64,000 nucleotides of DNA from Leisingera sp. JC1 (GCF_001679925.1 NZ_LYUZ01000001.1:251984-315983), one strand, 5' to 3'. Shown: positions 24,089 to 32,779, counted from the first letter of the stretch. The notes: generated by a model not told the origin, from the sequence alone. Numbers and translations: made by a program.

Positions 24089-26217
24089 CCCCCTTTGACA
24101 CCATTCTGGCCGTCGACTGGTCTGCGGCCAAGCGCAGGCCCGCGCGGCCCAGCAAGGACGCGATCTGGCTGGGTATTGCACGCGGCGGCACCCCAGAGCA
24201 GCAAATCTACTGCCGCAGCCGGATAGAAGCAGAAGAGTGGATCAGCAGCTTCCTTGCCGCGGAGCAGGCTGCCGGGCGGCGGGTGCTGGCGGCCTTTGAT
24301 TTCCCCTTCGGCTATCCGCGCGGATTTGCGCGCCGGATCACCGGATCGGATGATCCCTTTGCCTTATGGGCATGGCTGGAAGAACGGATCGAAGACGCTG
24401 AGGACGGCAGCAACAACCGGTTCGGCGTCGCCTCCGAAATGAACCGGCAGTTTGCCGGCGCCGGTCCGTTCTGGGGCAAGCCGGACAAGAAGGCCTGGCC
24501 GGACATCCCCTACCGCAAAGCCGCTATAAGCTATGGCGAAGTGGCCGAACGGCGCAGCGCGGATCTGGCGGCCAGGGCAGCTTCCTCCTGTTTCCAGCTG
24601 TTTTTCAATCCGACGGTTGGCAGCCAGGTTCTGATGGGCCTGCCGGTCCTGCAGCGGTTGCGGCTCCGGCACCAGGCTGCCGTCTGGCCTTTCGAAAACA
24701 TTGCGAACGCGCAAATTGTGTTCGCGGAAATTTGGCCAGGATTGATCGAATCCGCAGTCAAAGCCGCAATGGCTGTTGCAGGTGAGGGCGAAATACGCGA
24801 CCGGGTGCAGATGCGGCTGTTGTCGCAAGCGCTCAGCCGCCTGCCGGCAGAGGAGCTGGCGGCAATGCTGGCTGCAGCGCCTGACGTAGCACAAGAGGAG
24901 GCCTGGATTTTGGGCACGGGGTATGAGGACCGCTTGAATGCGCTGGCCGCAGAAGATCCGGGCGGGCTGACCCCGCCGCCGCTCAGCAATGACTGCTTCG
25001 CCCTGCCTGCGGGCGTCGACTGGACCCCGGTCGATGACGCGCTGGCTTTGCTCAGGGACAGGCTGGGTCCGGTTACCGGAGCCGAAACTGTGCAGCTGGC
25101 AGAGGCGCTGGGCCGGGTGCTGGCGGAAGACGCTGTGGCCAAACGCTCCAACCCGCCGCTGCCGAATACCGCGGTGGACGGCTACGGATTTGCCGGCGGT
25201 CGGGCCGCGGGGCCGCAGGTGCTGCCGCTGGTGCAGGGCCGCGCCGCCGCCGGAGTTCCCTTTGACGGCACCGTGCCCGAAGGCAGCGCCATCCGCGTCC
25301 TGACCGGCGCCGCGCTGCCAGATGGCGTGGACACGGTGATCCTGGAGGAAGACGTCAACACCGACGGCACCCGGATCGCCTTCAACGGCCCCCTGAAACA
25401 GGGCGCCAACACCCGTAAAGCGGGCGAGGATGTCTGCGCAGGTGGGGTCATCCTGCCCGCAGGACGGGTCATCACCCCAGCCGATCTGGCGCTGGCCTCT
25501 GCCACCGGGCTGGCAGAGCTTACAGTTCGACTGCCGCTGCGCGTGGGTGTGCTCTCCACCGGTGATGAGCTGGTTGAGGCCGGGGAACCCGCAGGCAAGG
25601 GCCAGATTTTCGATGCCAACCGGCCAATGCTGCTGGCGCTGGTCCGCCAGTTGGGCTTTGTGCCGGTGGATCTGGGCAAGGCGCAGGACGACCGTGCGGC
25701 GCTGCGCGCACATCTGGACAGCGCAGCGGCAAAAACGGATGTGATCCTGACCTCCGGCGGGGCCTCTGCCGGGGATGAGGACCACATGTCTGCCCTGCTG
25801 CGTGAAGCAGGTGCAATGCAGGAATGGCGCATCGCGCTGAAGCCGGGGCGCCCGCTGGCGCTGGGCATGTGGAACGGCACACCGGTCTTCGGGCTGCCCG
25901 GAAACCCGGTGGCGGCGCTGGTTTGCACCCTGATCTTTGCCCGCCCCGCAATGGGGCTGATGGCGGGTACAGGCTGGCAGGCGCCGCAGGCGTTTGAGGT
26001 TCCAGCAGGTTTTGAAAAGCGCAAGAAACCCGGACGCCGTGAATACCTGCGCGCGCGGGTGCGGGACGGCAAGGCAGAAGTGTTCAAGTCCGAAGGTTCC
26101 GGGCGCATCAGCGGTCTCAGCTGGGCAGAAGGCCTGGTGGAACTCGGCGACGGCGCCGCGGAGATCAAGGCGGGTGATATGGTCCGCTTCATCCCCTACG
26201 GCAGTTTTGCTATGTGA
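24085..26217 (+). CDS. moeA: MoeA molybdopterin molybdotransferase fused to an N-terminal DUF429-like domain
   Basis: The 710-residue protein starts with GTG overlapping the mobB stop. Residues about 310-710 are a complete MoeA, which inserts molybdenum into adenylylated molybdopterin: PLPNTAVDGYGFAG, VLTGAALPDGVDTVILEEDV, STGDELVE, TSGGASAGDEDH and GLPGNPVAALV. Residues 1-305 are extra. They have ILAVDWSAAKRR (Asp11), VLAAFDFPFGYP (Asp72), FAEIWPG (Glu215) and EIRDRVQ (Asp239), an order of acidic residues like that of DUF429/RNase H-fold proteins. The reading frame is continuous and the base composition does not change visibly at the join. The N-domain's role is unknown. Confidence 0.9.
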   Translation: MTPFDTILAVDWSAAKRRPARPSKDAIWLGIARGGTPEQQIYCRSRIEAEEWISSFLAAEQAAGRRVLAAFDFPFGYPRGFARRITGSDDPFALWAWLEERIEDAEDGSNNRFGVASEMNRQFAGAGPFWGKPDKKAWPDIPYRKAAISYGEVAERRSADLAARAASSCFQLFFNPTVGSQVLMGLPVLQRLRLRHQAAVWPFENIANAQIVFAEIWPGLIESAVKAAMAVAGEGEIRDRVQMRLLSQALSRLPAEELAAMLAAAPDVAQEEAWILGTGYEDRLNALAAEDPGGLTPPPLSNDCFALPAGVDWTPVDDALALLRDRLGPVTGAETVQLAEALGRVLAEDAVAKRSNPPLPNTAVDGYGFAGGRAAGPQVLPLVQGRAAAGVPFDGTVPEGSAIRVLTGAALPDGVDTVILEEDVNTDGTRIAFNGPLKQGANTRKAGEDVCAGGVILPAGRVITPADLALASATGLAELTVRLPLRVGVLSTGDELVEAGEPAGKGQIFDANRPMLLALVRQLGFVPVDLGKAQDDRAALRAHLDSAAAKTDVILTSGGASAGDEDHMSALLREAGAMQEWRIALKPGRPLALGMWNGTPVFGLPGNPVAALVCTLIFARPAMGLMAGTGWQAPQAFEVPAGFEKRKKPGRREYLRARVRDGKAEVFKSEGSGRISGLSWAEGLVELGDGAAEIKAGDMVRFIPYGSFAM

Positions 26218-26225
26218 AAGGCGCG

Positions 26226-26300
26226 CTCCCGCCCGCGGTCCGGGGCATCAAAGATGCCTGCCCGCCGTTGGGCCGGGCGCAGCGCTGGCGCGCGGCGCGG
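26226..26300. repeat. GC-rich composite repeat, copy A
   Basis: The element runs CTCCCGCCCGCGG, then the palindrome GCATC-AAA-GATGC (26245-26257), then CTGCCCGCCGTTGGGC and a GCGCTGGCGCGCGGCGCGGC end. It closely matches 33612-33690 and, inverted, 47359-47431. It lies in the 160-base gap between converging moeA and a membrane-protein gene. Confidence 0.75.
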
Positions 26301-26308
26301 CTGCTCTC

Positions 26309-26333
26309 CATTTTTCACCTTTTGAAAATACTC
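26309..26333 (-). repeat. GAGTATTT-type short motif next to repeat copy A
   Basis: On the minus strand it reads GAGTATTTTCAAAAGGTGAA. It matches the + strand copies at 58630 and 47253 and lies eight bases beyond repeat copy A. Confidence 0.55.
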
Positions 26334-26377
26334 GCGTCCCGCTGCCCGGCAGGCAGCACCTGAAAGGCGCGTTCTTT

Positions 26378-27415
26378 CTAGTCAAAGGTCCCGGCAACCC
26401 GGCCCACCAGCATGAAGGCGCGGGCAGTGCGGGTGTTGCCAAGGGCCGAAATCTCGCCGTCGGTCGCCTCGGCCTCGAAATCGGCAAACATCTGGTCGAA
26501 CCGGCGCAGGAAGTGGTGCGCCGCATCCCGGAAGATCGGGTCCTGCTTCATACGTGCTGCGGTCAGCGCCAGGGAGGTCCGGTCGCGCACTCCGCCAAGC
26601 GCGGCCACCGCACGCCCGCGCGCGCCTTGTGCAAACTGGCGCCAGATCTCGGGCCGGGCCATGTCCGGGCGCAGGTCGTCCATGTAGATGCCGTCCTGGC
26701 TGAGCAGCGTCAGCACATCCTGCGCTGCCTGGATCACCTGCGCCGCCTTGCGGTCCTTGAGTGCCGCGCGCAGGGCGGCAAAGCCTTCGGTGTCCTCGGC
26801 GGTTTCCGGGAAATTCAGGGCCCGGATGAACTGCTCGGCAGGCAAGGGCGGCGCGGTGTCTGCGGCCTGGGTGCCAAGCGCCAGCGAGCCCTGCTCGGCG
26901 GCGGTCATCTCTGCCGCCTCTGCCGGGATGGCCGGGCGCAGCGGATTGGCGCGGCGGCTGGTCTGGAAGGTCGCCAATGCGGTTTCGGTCTTGCGGGTGG
27001 CCTCGGCGATTTCCTCCAGCCGCTTGGCAACTGAGGTTTCCGCCACCGCCGCATGCTGCTGCGCCTGCGCCAGGTAGCTTTGGCGCAGCCCGTCGATGGC
27101 GGCCTGCAGCTGCTCGCTCTCTTCCCGCATCACCCGGGCCGAGCGCGCGGCAGAGGCCGCAACCCACAGCATCGCCAGGGGCAGCACCACTGCCAGCACG
27201 CTGATGATCAAATCCGCCCACTGCGAAAGCCCGGCATCTTCGGGCGCCAGCACAAACGCTCCGGTCACCACCAGCAGCCACAGTGCGCCCAGCCCGATGG
27301 CCGCCAGTTCCGCACCGCCCAGGCCGTTGGCCGCTGTGGGGCCGTCAAGGCGGCGCAGCGGCTGGCTGCCGCCTGGTTTCTGGCCGGAACCCGGACTGCT
27401 GCTGGAGCCTGTCAT
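26378..27415 (-). CDS. Conserved membrane protein with coiled-coil region, unknown function
   Basis: The 345-residue protein starts with a Ser/Gly-rich tail (TGSSSSPGSGQKPGG), followed by two hydrophobic helices at about 35-58 and 66-88. A long helical stretch of mainly charged residues (about 90-150: REESEQLQAAIDGLRQSYLAQA) probably forms a coiled coil. The C-terminal 170 residues look like an all-helical soluble domain (FIRALNFPETAEDTEGF, FRDAAHHFLRRFDQMF). I do not know the family. ATG 27415 was chosen over a start 28 codons earlier that lies across the greA end. It is the next gene after greA on the same strand, 19 bases away, so probably co-transcribed. Confidence 0.75.
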   Translation of the reverse strand: MTGSSSSPGSGQKPGGSQPLRRLDGPTAANGLGGAELAAIGLGALWLLVVTGAFVLAPEDAGLSQWADLIISVLAVVLPLAMLWVAASAARSARVMREESEQLQAAIDGLRQSYLAQAQQHAAVAETSVAKRLEEIAEATRKTETALATFQTSRRANPLRPAIPAEAAEMTAAEQGSLALGTQAADTAPPLPAEQFIRALNFPETAEDTEGFAALRAALKDRKAAQVIQAAQDVLTLLSQDGIYMDDLRPDMARPEIWRQFAQGARGRAVAALGGVRDRTSLALTAARMKQDPIFRDAAHHFLRRFDQMFADFEAEATDGEISALGNTRTARAFMLVGRVAGTFD

Positions 27416-27434
27416 GACCTTGCGGCCTCCCGGA

Positions 27435-27905
27435 TCAGGAATAGACGATCTTGAGAATCTCGTAGGCGCGCTCGCCGCCGGGCGTGCGCACTTCCACACT
27501 GTCGCCTTCGTCCTTGCCGATCAAGGCGCGTGCAATCGGGGATTTGATGTTCAAAAGACCCGCTTCGATATTGGCCTCATGCTCGCCCACGATCTGCCAG
27601 GTCTTTTCTTCGTCGGTGTCCTCGTCCACCACGGTCACCTTGGCGCCGAACTTGATGGCGCCGGACAGCTTGGCCGGGTTGATCACATCGGCCAGCGACA
27701 GGATGCCTTCCAGCTCCTTGATTCGGCCCTCGATGAAGGACTGCTTTTCGCGGGCGGAGTGGTATTCGGCATTCTCCGACAGGTCGCCCAGCTCGCGCGC
27801 TTCGGCAATCGCCTGGATGATGGCCGGGCGTTCGACGGATTTCAGGTTCTTCAGTTCGCTTTCCAGCGCGGCGTGACCCGTGGGGGTCATCGGGATCTTT
27901 TCCAT
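27435..27905 (-). CDS. greA: Transcription elongation factor GreA
   Basis: GreA rescues backtracked RNA polymerase by stimulating cleavage of the transcript. The 156-residue protein has the N-terminal coiled coil with the acidic tip ([19 protein letters not shown]) and the C-terminal domain ending [18 protein letters not shown] and [12 protein letters not shown], of full length. ATG 27905 fits the family start ([18 protein letters not shown]). A terminator-like hairpin lies in its leader (27944-27977). Confidence 0.97.
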   Translation of the reverse strand: MEKIPMTPTGHAALESELKNLKSVERPAIIQAIAEARELGDLSENAEYHSAREKQSFIEGRIKELEGILSLADVINPAKLSGAIKFGAKVTVVDEDTDEEKTWQIVGEHEANIEAGLLNIKSPIARALIGKDEGDSVEVRTPGGERAYEILKIVYS

Positions 27906-27943
27906 GTGGTTGGTCCAGGTCGCTCTATTGTTCTTGTCAGTAT

Positions 27944-27977
27944 GAAAACCGCAGCCCCGCAGCATCTGCCGCGGGGC
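27944..27977 (-). terminator. Terminator-like hairpin in the greA leader (possible attenuator)
   Basis: On the minus strand GCCCCGC (27977-27971) pairs with GCGGGGC (27960-27954), with further GC pairs inside. CTGCGG then TTTTC follows before the greA start, which is about 39 bases downstream. It could terminate the upstream VOC transcript or attenuate greA. In E. coli the greA leader also contains an intrinsic terminator; similarity of function here is inference. Confidence 0.6.
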
Positions 27978-28042
27978 CTCCGGTCCGGTTGACATTTACC
28001 TGACCCAATCCTGCGCCCGAATTCAAGTGGCCGCAGGGCTTT

Positions 28043-28085
28043 GCCGCACGCAATTCCGCCTAACGCGGCAGATTGTGCGGCTTTT
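28043..28085 (+). terminator. Hairpin with T-tract on the plus strand, no plus-strand gene before it
   Basis: GCCGCAC (28043-28049) pairs with GTGCGGC (28075-28081), with CAAT/ATTG and CCGC/GCGG inner pairs, followed by TTTT at 28082-28085. The orientation is plus, while both flanking genes are on the minus strand. It might end an unannotated plus-strand RNA or be a coincidence of a palindromic spacer. Confidence 0.4.
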
Positions 28086-28150
28086 CCACAGGTTTGCGCG
28101 GAAAAATACCGCGGGCAGGGGGCGCAGACCCCGCCGCCAGCCACAGCAGA

Positions 28151-28531
28151 TCAATCATATTGCACCGCCTCGTATTCGATGCCGTTCTCATCATGGAAGT
28201 AGAACCGGCGGCCCGGCTCATAATCGCCATGGTTCATCGGGGTGAAGCCGGCGGCCTTAACCGCGGCCTCAGTGGCGTCCAGATCCTCAACGATCACCGC
28301 CAGATGGTTCAGCCCGCCAATGATGCCATAGCTTTCCGGCGCTTTGCCTGCCGCAGTGCGCGGCGTGTAAAGCGCGAGGTAGCTGTTTTCCCCGCCCACA
28401 TGCACGGTGTAGCCGCCGTTTTTCGCCTCGCCCTCCCAGCGCACATGCCAGCCAAAGATCTTTTCCATCCAGGCGGCGGTGCCATTGGGGTCCGCCACGG
28501 TGACATTCGCATGTTCCAAAACTGCGCTCAT
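28151..28531 (-). CDS. VOC-family (glyoxalase/bleomycin-resistance fold) protein
   Basis: This 126-residue single-domain protein is made of two beta-alpha-beta-beta-beta halves: LEHANVTVADPNGTAAWMEKIFGW and GGLNHLAVIVEDLDATEAAVKAAGF, ending RFYFHDENGIEYEAVQYD. His7, His80-range and the final Glu are likely metal ligands. Such small VOC proteins may be dioxygenases, isomerases or resistance proteins; no substrate can be assigned. It is divergent from soxR across 97 bases and may be controlled by SoxR. Confidence 0.88.
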   Translation of the reverse strand: MSAVLEHANVTVADPNGTAAWMEKIFGWHVRWEGEAKNGGYTVHVGGENSYLALYTPRTAAGKAPESYGIIGGLNHLAVIVEDLDATEAAVKAAGFTPMNHGDYEPGRRFYFHDENGIEYEAVQYD

Positions 28532-28583
28532 CGTAAATCTCCTTCTGCTCTGAGCAAACCTGTTGATGCGACTCACCGTAATT

Positions 28584-28607
28584 CCTAAACCTAACTTTAG
28601 CTCAAGG
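28584..28607. promoter_or_regulatory. Imperfect dyad between VOC gene and soxR, candidate SoxR operator
   Basis: The dyad CCTAAACCTAAC-TTTAGCTCAAGG has eight of eleven paired positions conserved (CCT..A.CTAA / TTAG.T..AGG). It lies in the divergent intergenic region 22 bases before the soxR start, where MerR-family proteins usually bind between the -35 and -10 elements. It differs from the well-known CCTCAAG/CTTGAGG box, so the call is tentative. Confidence 0.4.
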
Positions 28608-28628
28608 AATTTCTTCAGGGAGTTTGCC

Positions 28629-29108
28629 ATGCCCCGATCCGCAGGTATTTCCATCGGCTATCTGGCCGAACGCACCGGCCTCGCCGTCTCGGCCATCCGC
28701 TACTATGAGGCGCAAGGTTTGGTGGAGCCCTGGCGCAACGCTGGCGGCCAGCGCCGCTTCCACCGGGCCGACATCCGGCGGATGAGCTTCATCATGATTG
28801 CGCAGCAATTCGGTTTTTCGCTTCCGGAAATCCGCGGGTTCCTGCGCAGCCTGCCAGGTGGCCGCACACCGACCAAGGAAGACTGGGCCTGCATTTCGGA
28901 CAGCTTCCGCAGCCACCTGGATCAGCGAATCGAAACCCTCGTCAAACTGCGCGACAATCTGGATGGCTGCATAGGCTGCGGCTGTCTTTCGCTTCCGAAT
29001 TGCAAACTTTACAACCCCGAAGACCGGGCGGCACAGAAGGGGCAGGGACCCCGTTACCTGATGGGAGACCGCCCTGAGACAGAGGCTGCGGCGGAAAATG
29101 ATCCTTGA
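28629..29108 (+). CDS. soxR: Redox-sensitive MerR-family activator SoxR
   Basis: The 159-residue protein has a MerR-type winged-helix N-terminus (ISIGYLAERTGLAVSAIRYYEAQGLVEPWRN), a dimerisation helix and the SoxR [2Fe-2S] motif CIGCGCLSLPNC (CX2CXCX5C) near residue 117. It senses redox-cycling compounds or superoxide and activates target promoters. No soxS is present, as is usual outside enterics; here the likely target is the divergent VOC gene. ATG 28629 is chosen by family start; the upstream in-frame extension overlaps the operator. Confidence 0.95.
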   Translation: MPRSAGISIGYLAERTGLAVSAIRYYEAQGLVEPWRNAGGQRRFHRADIRRMSFIMIAQQFGFSLPEIRGFLRSLPGGRTPTKEDWACISDSFRSHLDQRIETLVKLRDNLDGCIGCGCLSLPNCKLYNPEDRAAQKGQGPRYLMGDRPETEAAAENDP

Positions 29109-29277
29109 GTGACGAAAATGGACGCACTTTTTGTCTCAGTTGCCTGTTTTACAGGTGTTTGACGCGGAGTTTGGATTGACCCAAGGGGGCGCCAAACGCT
29201 AAGCAGCCGCGAAAGAAAATTGCGCCCGCATGACCCTGTGGGGCCGGTAGCGAACAGAAAGCCAAGGAGCGCCGCAA

Positions 29278-30927
29278 ATGGCCGAGATTGAACGCGAAGC
29301 GATGGAATACGACGTGGTGATCGTCGGGGCCGGCCCTGCCGGTCTGTCTGCGGCCATCCGCCTGAAACAACTGGACGCCGACCTGCAGGTTGTTGTCCTG
29401 GAAAAAGGCTCCGAGGTCGGCGCGCATATCCTGTCCGGCGCGGTGCTGGACCCTTGCGGCCTGAACGCGCTGATCCCCGACTGGAAGGAAAAAGGCGCAC
29501 CGCTGAACGTGGAAGTCAAGGAAGACAACTTCCTGATGCTGGGCGAGGCCGGCCAGGTCCGCATCCCCAACTTCCCGATGCCGCCGCTGATGAACAACCA
29601 CGGCAACTACATCGTCTCCATGGGCAACGTCTGCCGCTGGATGGCAGAGCAGGCCGAGGAAATGGGTGTCGAGATCTTCCCGGGCATGGCGTGCTCTGAG
29701 CTGGTCTACGGCGACAATGGCGAAGTCAAAGGCGTGGTTGCCGGCGAGTTCGGCAAGAACCCTGACGGCACCCCCGGCCCGTCTTACGAGCCCGGCATGG
29801 AACTGCACGGCAAATACGTCTTCCTCTCCGAAGGCGTGCGCGGCTCGCTGTCCAAGGAAGTGATTGCCAAATACGGCCTCTCCGACGGCAAAGAGCCGCA
29901 GAAATACGGCGTCGGCATGAAGGAGATCTGGGAGATCGACCCAGCCAAGCACAAGGAAGGCACCGTCACCCACACCATGGGCTGGCCGCTGGGCTCCAAC
30001 GCGGGCGGCGGCTCGTTCATCTACCACCTGGACAACAACCAGGTTTACGTGGGCTTCGTGGTGCACCTGAACTACAAGAACCCGCACCTGTTCCCCTACA
30101 TGGAATTCCAGCGCTTCAAACACCACCCGGTGGTTGCTGATCTGCTGAAGGGCGGTAAGCGCGTTGCCTACGGCGCCCGCGCCATCACCGAAGGCGGCTG
30201 GCAGTCGATGCCGAAACTGGTCGCACCGGGCGTGGCGCTCTTGGGCTGCTCCGCGGGCATGGTCAACGTGCCGCGCATCAAGGGCAACCACAACGCGATG
30301 CTGTCGGGCAAGGCCGCGGCCGAAGCCGCCTTTGACGCGATCAAGGCTGAGCGTTCCGGCGACGAGCTGACCGCCTATGAGGCCGACGTGCGCGAAGGCG
30401 CTATCGGCAAGGACCTCAAGATGGTCCGCAACGTCAAGCCGATGTGGTCCAAGTGGGGCCTCACCGCGTCGCTGGCACTGGGCGGCCTGGACATGTGGAC
30501 CAACAACCTCTTTGGCTTCTCCTTCTTCGGCACCCTGGGCCACGGCAAGAACGACGCCCAGTCGACCGAGGAAGCCTCCAAGCACAAGCCCATCGATTAC
30601 CCCAAGCCCGATGGCGTGCTGTCGTTTGACCGCCTGACCAACGTCAGCTTCTCGATGACCAACCACGAGGAAAGCCAGCCCTGCCACCTGCGCCTGGGCA
30701 ATGAGGACACTCCGATCTCGGTCAACCTGCCGAAATTTGCGGAACCGGCGCAGCGCTACTGCCCGGCCGGTGTTTACGAGGTGGTCGAAAAGGACGGCAA
30801 GCCTGAGTTCGTGGTGAACTTCCAGAACTGCGTCCACTGCAAGACCTGCGACATCAAGGACCCGTCCCAGAACATCACCTGGACCACGCCGCAGGGCGGC
30901 GACGGCCCGAACTACCCGAACATGTAA
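29278..30927 (+). CDS. Electron transfer flavoprotein-ubiquinone oxidoreductase
   Basis: The 549-residue membrane-associated enzyme passes electrons from ETF (acyl-CoA and dimethylglycine-type dehydrogenases) to ubiquinone. It has an N-terminal FAD motif (VVIVGAGPAGLSAAIRLKQ), the ubiquinone-binding middle (WPLGSNAGGGSFIYH) and the C-terminal [4Fe-4S] cysteines: RYCPAGVYE, then NCVHCKTCDIKDPSQN. Full length. The ATG is preceded by AAGGAGC. It probably serves the acyl-CoA dehydrogenase encoded at 16619-18322 among others. A strong hairpin follows at 30968-30991. Confidence 0.97.
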   Translation: MAEIEREAMEYDVVIVGAGPAGLSAAIRLKQLDADLQVVVLEKGSEVGAHILSGAVLDPCGLNALIPDWKEKGAPLNVEVKEDNFLMLGEAGQVRIPNFPMPPLMNNHGNYIVSMGNVCRWMAEQAEEMGVEIFPGMACSELVYGDNGEVKGVVAGEFGKNPDGTPGPSYEPGMELHGKYVFLSEGVRGSLSKEVIAKYGLSDGKEPQKYGVGMKEIWEIDPAKHKEGTVTHTMGWPLGSNAGGGSFIYHLDNNQVYVGFVVHLNYKNPHLFPYMEFQRFKHHPVVADLLKGGKRVAYGARAITEGGWQSMPKLVAPGVALLGCSAGMVNVPRIKGNHNAMLSGKAAAEAAFDAIKAERSGDELTAYEADVREGAIGKDLKMVRNVKPMWSKWGLTASLALGGLDMWTNNLFGFSFFGTLGHGKNDAQSTEEASKHKPIDYPKPDGVLSFDRLTNVSFSMTNHEESQPCHLRLGNEDTPISVNLPKFAEPAQRYCPAGVYEVVEKDGKPEFVVNFQNCVHCKTCDIKDPSQNITWTTPQGGDGPNYPNM

Positions 30928-30967
30928 CGGGAACGTTAGCATTTCGGCGTGGTTTCGCCGGATTTTA

Positions 30968-30991
30968 TGGGGCGGTCCTTGGACCGCCCCA
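30968..30991 (+). terminator. Hairpin after the ETF-QO gene
   Basis: TGGGGCGGTCC-TT-GGACCGCCCCA is a perfect 11-bp stem with a two-base loop, 40 bases past the stop. The tail (TTGCGTGTT) is only moderately T-rich. Confidence 0.7.
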
Positions 30992-31063
30992 TTGCGTGTT
31001 GACGGGCACCGCACTACGCTTTCTTAGAAGAGCAAAGAGCAGTAAACCGTAAGGGGGTCCCCA

Positions 31064-32779
31064 GTGCCCGTATCCATTCTTCGCACCCTGTCCTGTGCGG
31101 CCCTGATGGCCGCAACCGCCGCACCTTCCGTGCAGGCCGAGGGACTGGCAGGATCCTACCTGGCCGGCCGGGCCGCGACCTACGGCAGCGACTTTGCTGC
31201 CGCCGCGCTCTATTACACCCAGGCGCTTGCGCGCGACCCGCAGAACCCGCTCTTGATGGAAAACGTCGTGTTTGCGCAGCTGGCGATGGGCAAGGCGGAC
31301 CTCGCCGTGCCGGTGGCCGAACGGCTGCGCCAGACCGGCGCCCGCAGCCAGGTGGCGAACATCGTTCTGGCGGGCGGTCTTGCAGCCAAAGGCGACTACC
31401 AGGCGATCCTGGACCGCGACTTGGAGCGGGAAGCGATCCACCCGCTGGTGGACGGTCTGCTGCAAGGCTGGGCCTATGTCGGCGCGGGGTCTGTCTCCAG
31501 CGCGCTGGAAACCTTTGACCGGCTTGCCAAGGACGGCAGCCTGAAACCCTTCGTGCTCTATCACCGCGCCCTGGCGCTGGCCTCGGCCGGCGACTACGGC
31601 GGGGCGGAAGCGCTGTTTGCCGCCGAGGATGGCCGCCTCGCCACCCTCAGCCGCCGCGCCGCGGTGGCGCGGGTGCAGATCCTGTCGCAGCTGAACCGCA
31701 ACGACGACGCCCGCGAGGCGCTGGCCGCCGCTTTCGGCAACAGCCTCGACCCGGGCCTGGAGGCGCTGGACGCGCAGCTCGCTGCCGGTGAAACTCTTGC
31801 CTACACCATCGCGCCCAGCCCGCAGGAGGGCATTGCCGAGGTGTTCTTCACTCTCGGTGCGGCGCTGAACGGCGATACCGCCAATGACTATGTGCTGATG
31901 TATGCCCGAATGGCAGCCTCGCTGCGCCCGGACCATGTGGATGCCATCCTGCTCAGCGCGGGCCTCTTGGACCAGCTGGGCCGTTATGAGCTGTCGGTTG
32001 CCACTTACAAGCAGGTGCCCGCCACCCATCCGGACTACCACGCCGCCGAAATGGGCCGGGCCGAGGCGCTGCGCCGTGCTGCCAAGCCGGACGCCGCGAT
32101 TGAGGTGCTGGAGAAACTGGCCCGCGACTTCCCCGATCAGCCCAGCGTGAACATCAGCCTCGGCGACCTGCTGCGCCAGCAGGAAGACTATGCCGCCGCT
32201 GCCCGTGCCTATGACAAGGCGCTGGACAAGACGCCGGAGGACTCCTCCAGCCGCTGGTTCCTGTTCTATGCCCGCGGCATCTGCCACGAACGTCTGGACC
32301 AGTGGCCGCAGGCTGAGGCCGACTTCCGCGCCTCGCTGGAACTGGACCCGAACCGGCCGCAGGTGCTGAACTACCTTGGCTATTCCCTGGTCGAGAAAAG
32401 CAGCAAGCTGGATGAGGCGCTGGATATGATCGAACGCGCCGTTGCCGCGCGGCCCGACTCCGGCTTCATCGTCGACTCGTTGGGCTGGGTGCTCTACCGC
32501 ATGGGCAAGTTCGAAGAGGCCGTCGCGCATATGGAGCGTGCAGTGGAGCTGATGCCGGTCGATCCGGTGGTCAACGACCACCTCGGTGACGTCTACTGGG
32601 CCGTGGGCCGCGCGCGCGAGGCGGAGTTCCAGTGGAAGCGGGCGCTCTCCTTCATCGACCCGGAGGACACCGACGGCGAAGCCGACCCCGAGCGCATCCG
32701 CCGCAAGCTGGAAGTGGGCCTCGATGCGGTTCTGGCCGAGGAAGGAGCCCAGCCCCTGAAGGTGGCCAATGGCGGCTGA
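31064..32779 (+). CDS. Exported tetratricopeptide-repeat protein
   Basis: The 571-residue protein starts with GTG after GGGGGTCCCC and has a signal peptide cleaved after SVQA (about 25). The rest is built from about ten or more TPR-like helix pairs, for example YTQALARDPQNPLLMENVVF near the start and FRASLELDPNRPQVLNYLGY, LGWVLYRMGKFEEAVAHMERA and DHLGDVYWAVGRAREAEFQW near the end. TPR arrays act as protein-binding scaffolds; the partner is unknown. It overlaps ispE by 11 bases, an arrangement conserved in roseobacters as I recall. Confidence 0.9.
   Translation: MPVSILRTLSCAALMAATAAPSVQAEGLAGSYLAGRAATYGSDFAAAALYYTQALARDPQNPLLMENVVFAQLAMGKADLAVPVAERLRQTGARSQVANIVLAGGLAAKGDYQAILDRDLEREAIHPLVDGLLQGWAYVGAGSVSSALETFDRLAKDGSLKPFVLYHRALALASAGDYGGAEALFAAEDGRLATLSRRAAVARVQILSQLNRNDDAREALAAAFGNSLDPGLEALDAQLAAGETLAYTIAPSPQEGIAEVFFTLGAALNGDTANDYVLMYARMAASLRPDHVDAILLSAGLLDQLGRYELSVATYKQVPATHPDYHAAEMGRAEALRRAAKPDAAIEVLEKLARDFPDQPSVNISLGDLLRQQEDYAAAARAYDKALDKTPEDSSSRWFLFYARGICHERLDQWPQAEADFRASLELDPNRPQVLNYLGYSLVEKSSKLDEALDMIERAVAARPDSGFIVDSLGWVLYRMGKFEEAVAHMERAVELMPVDPVVNDHLGDVYWAVGRAREAEFQWKRALSFIDPEDTDGEADPERIRRKLEVGLDAVLAEEGAQPLKVANGG

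Noticed and set aside
29149..31014. Minus-strand open frame of 621 codons opposite the ETF-QO gene
   Set aside because: It is the antisense shadow of a well-conserved gene and has no ribosome site or recognisable domain.
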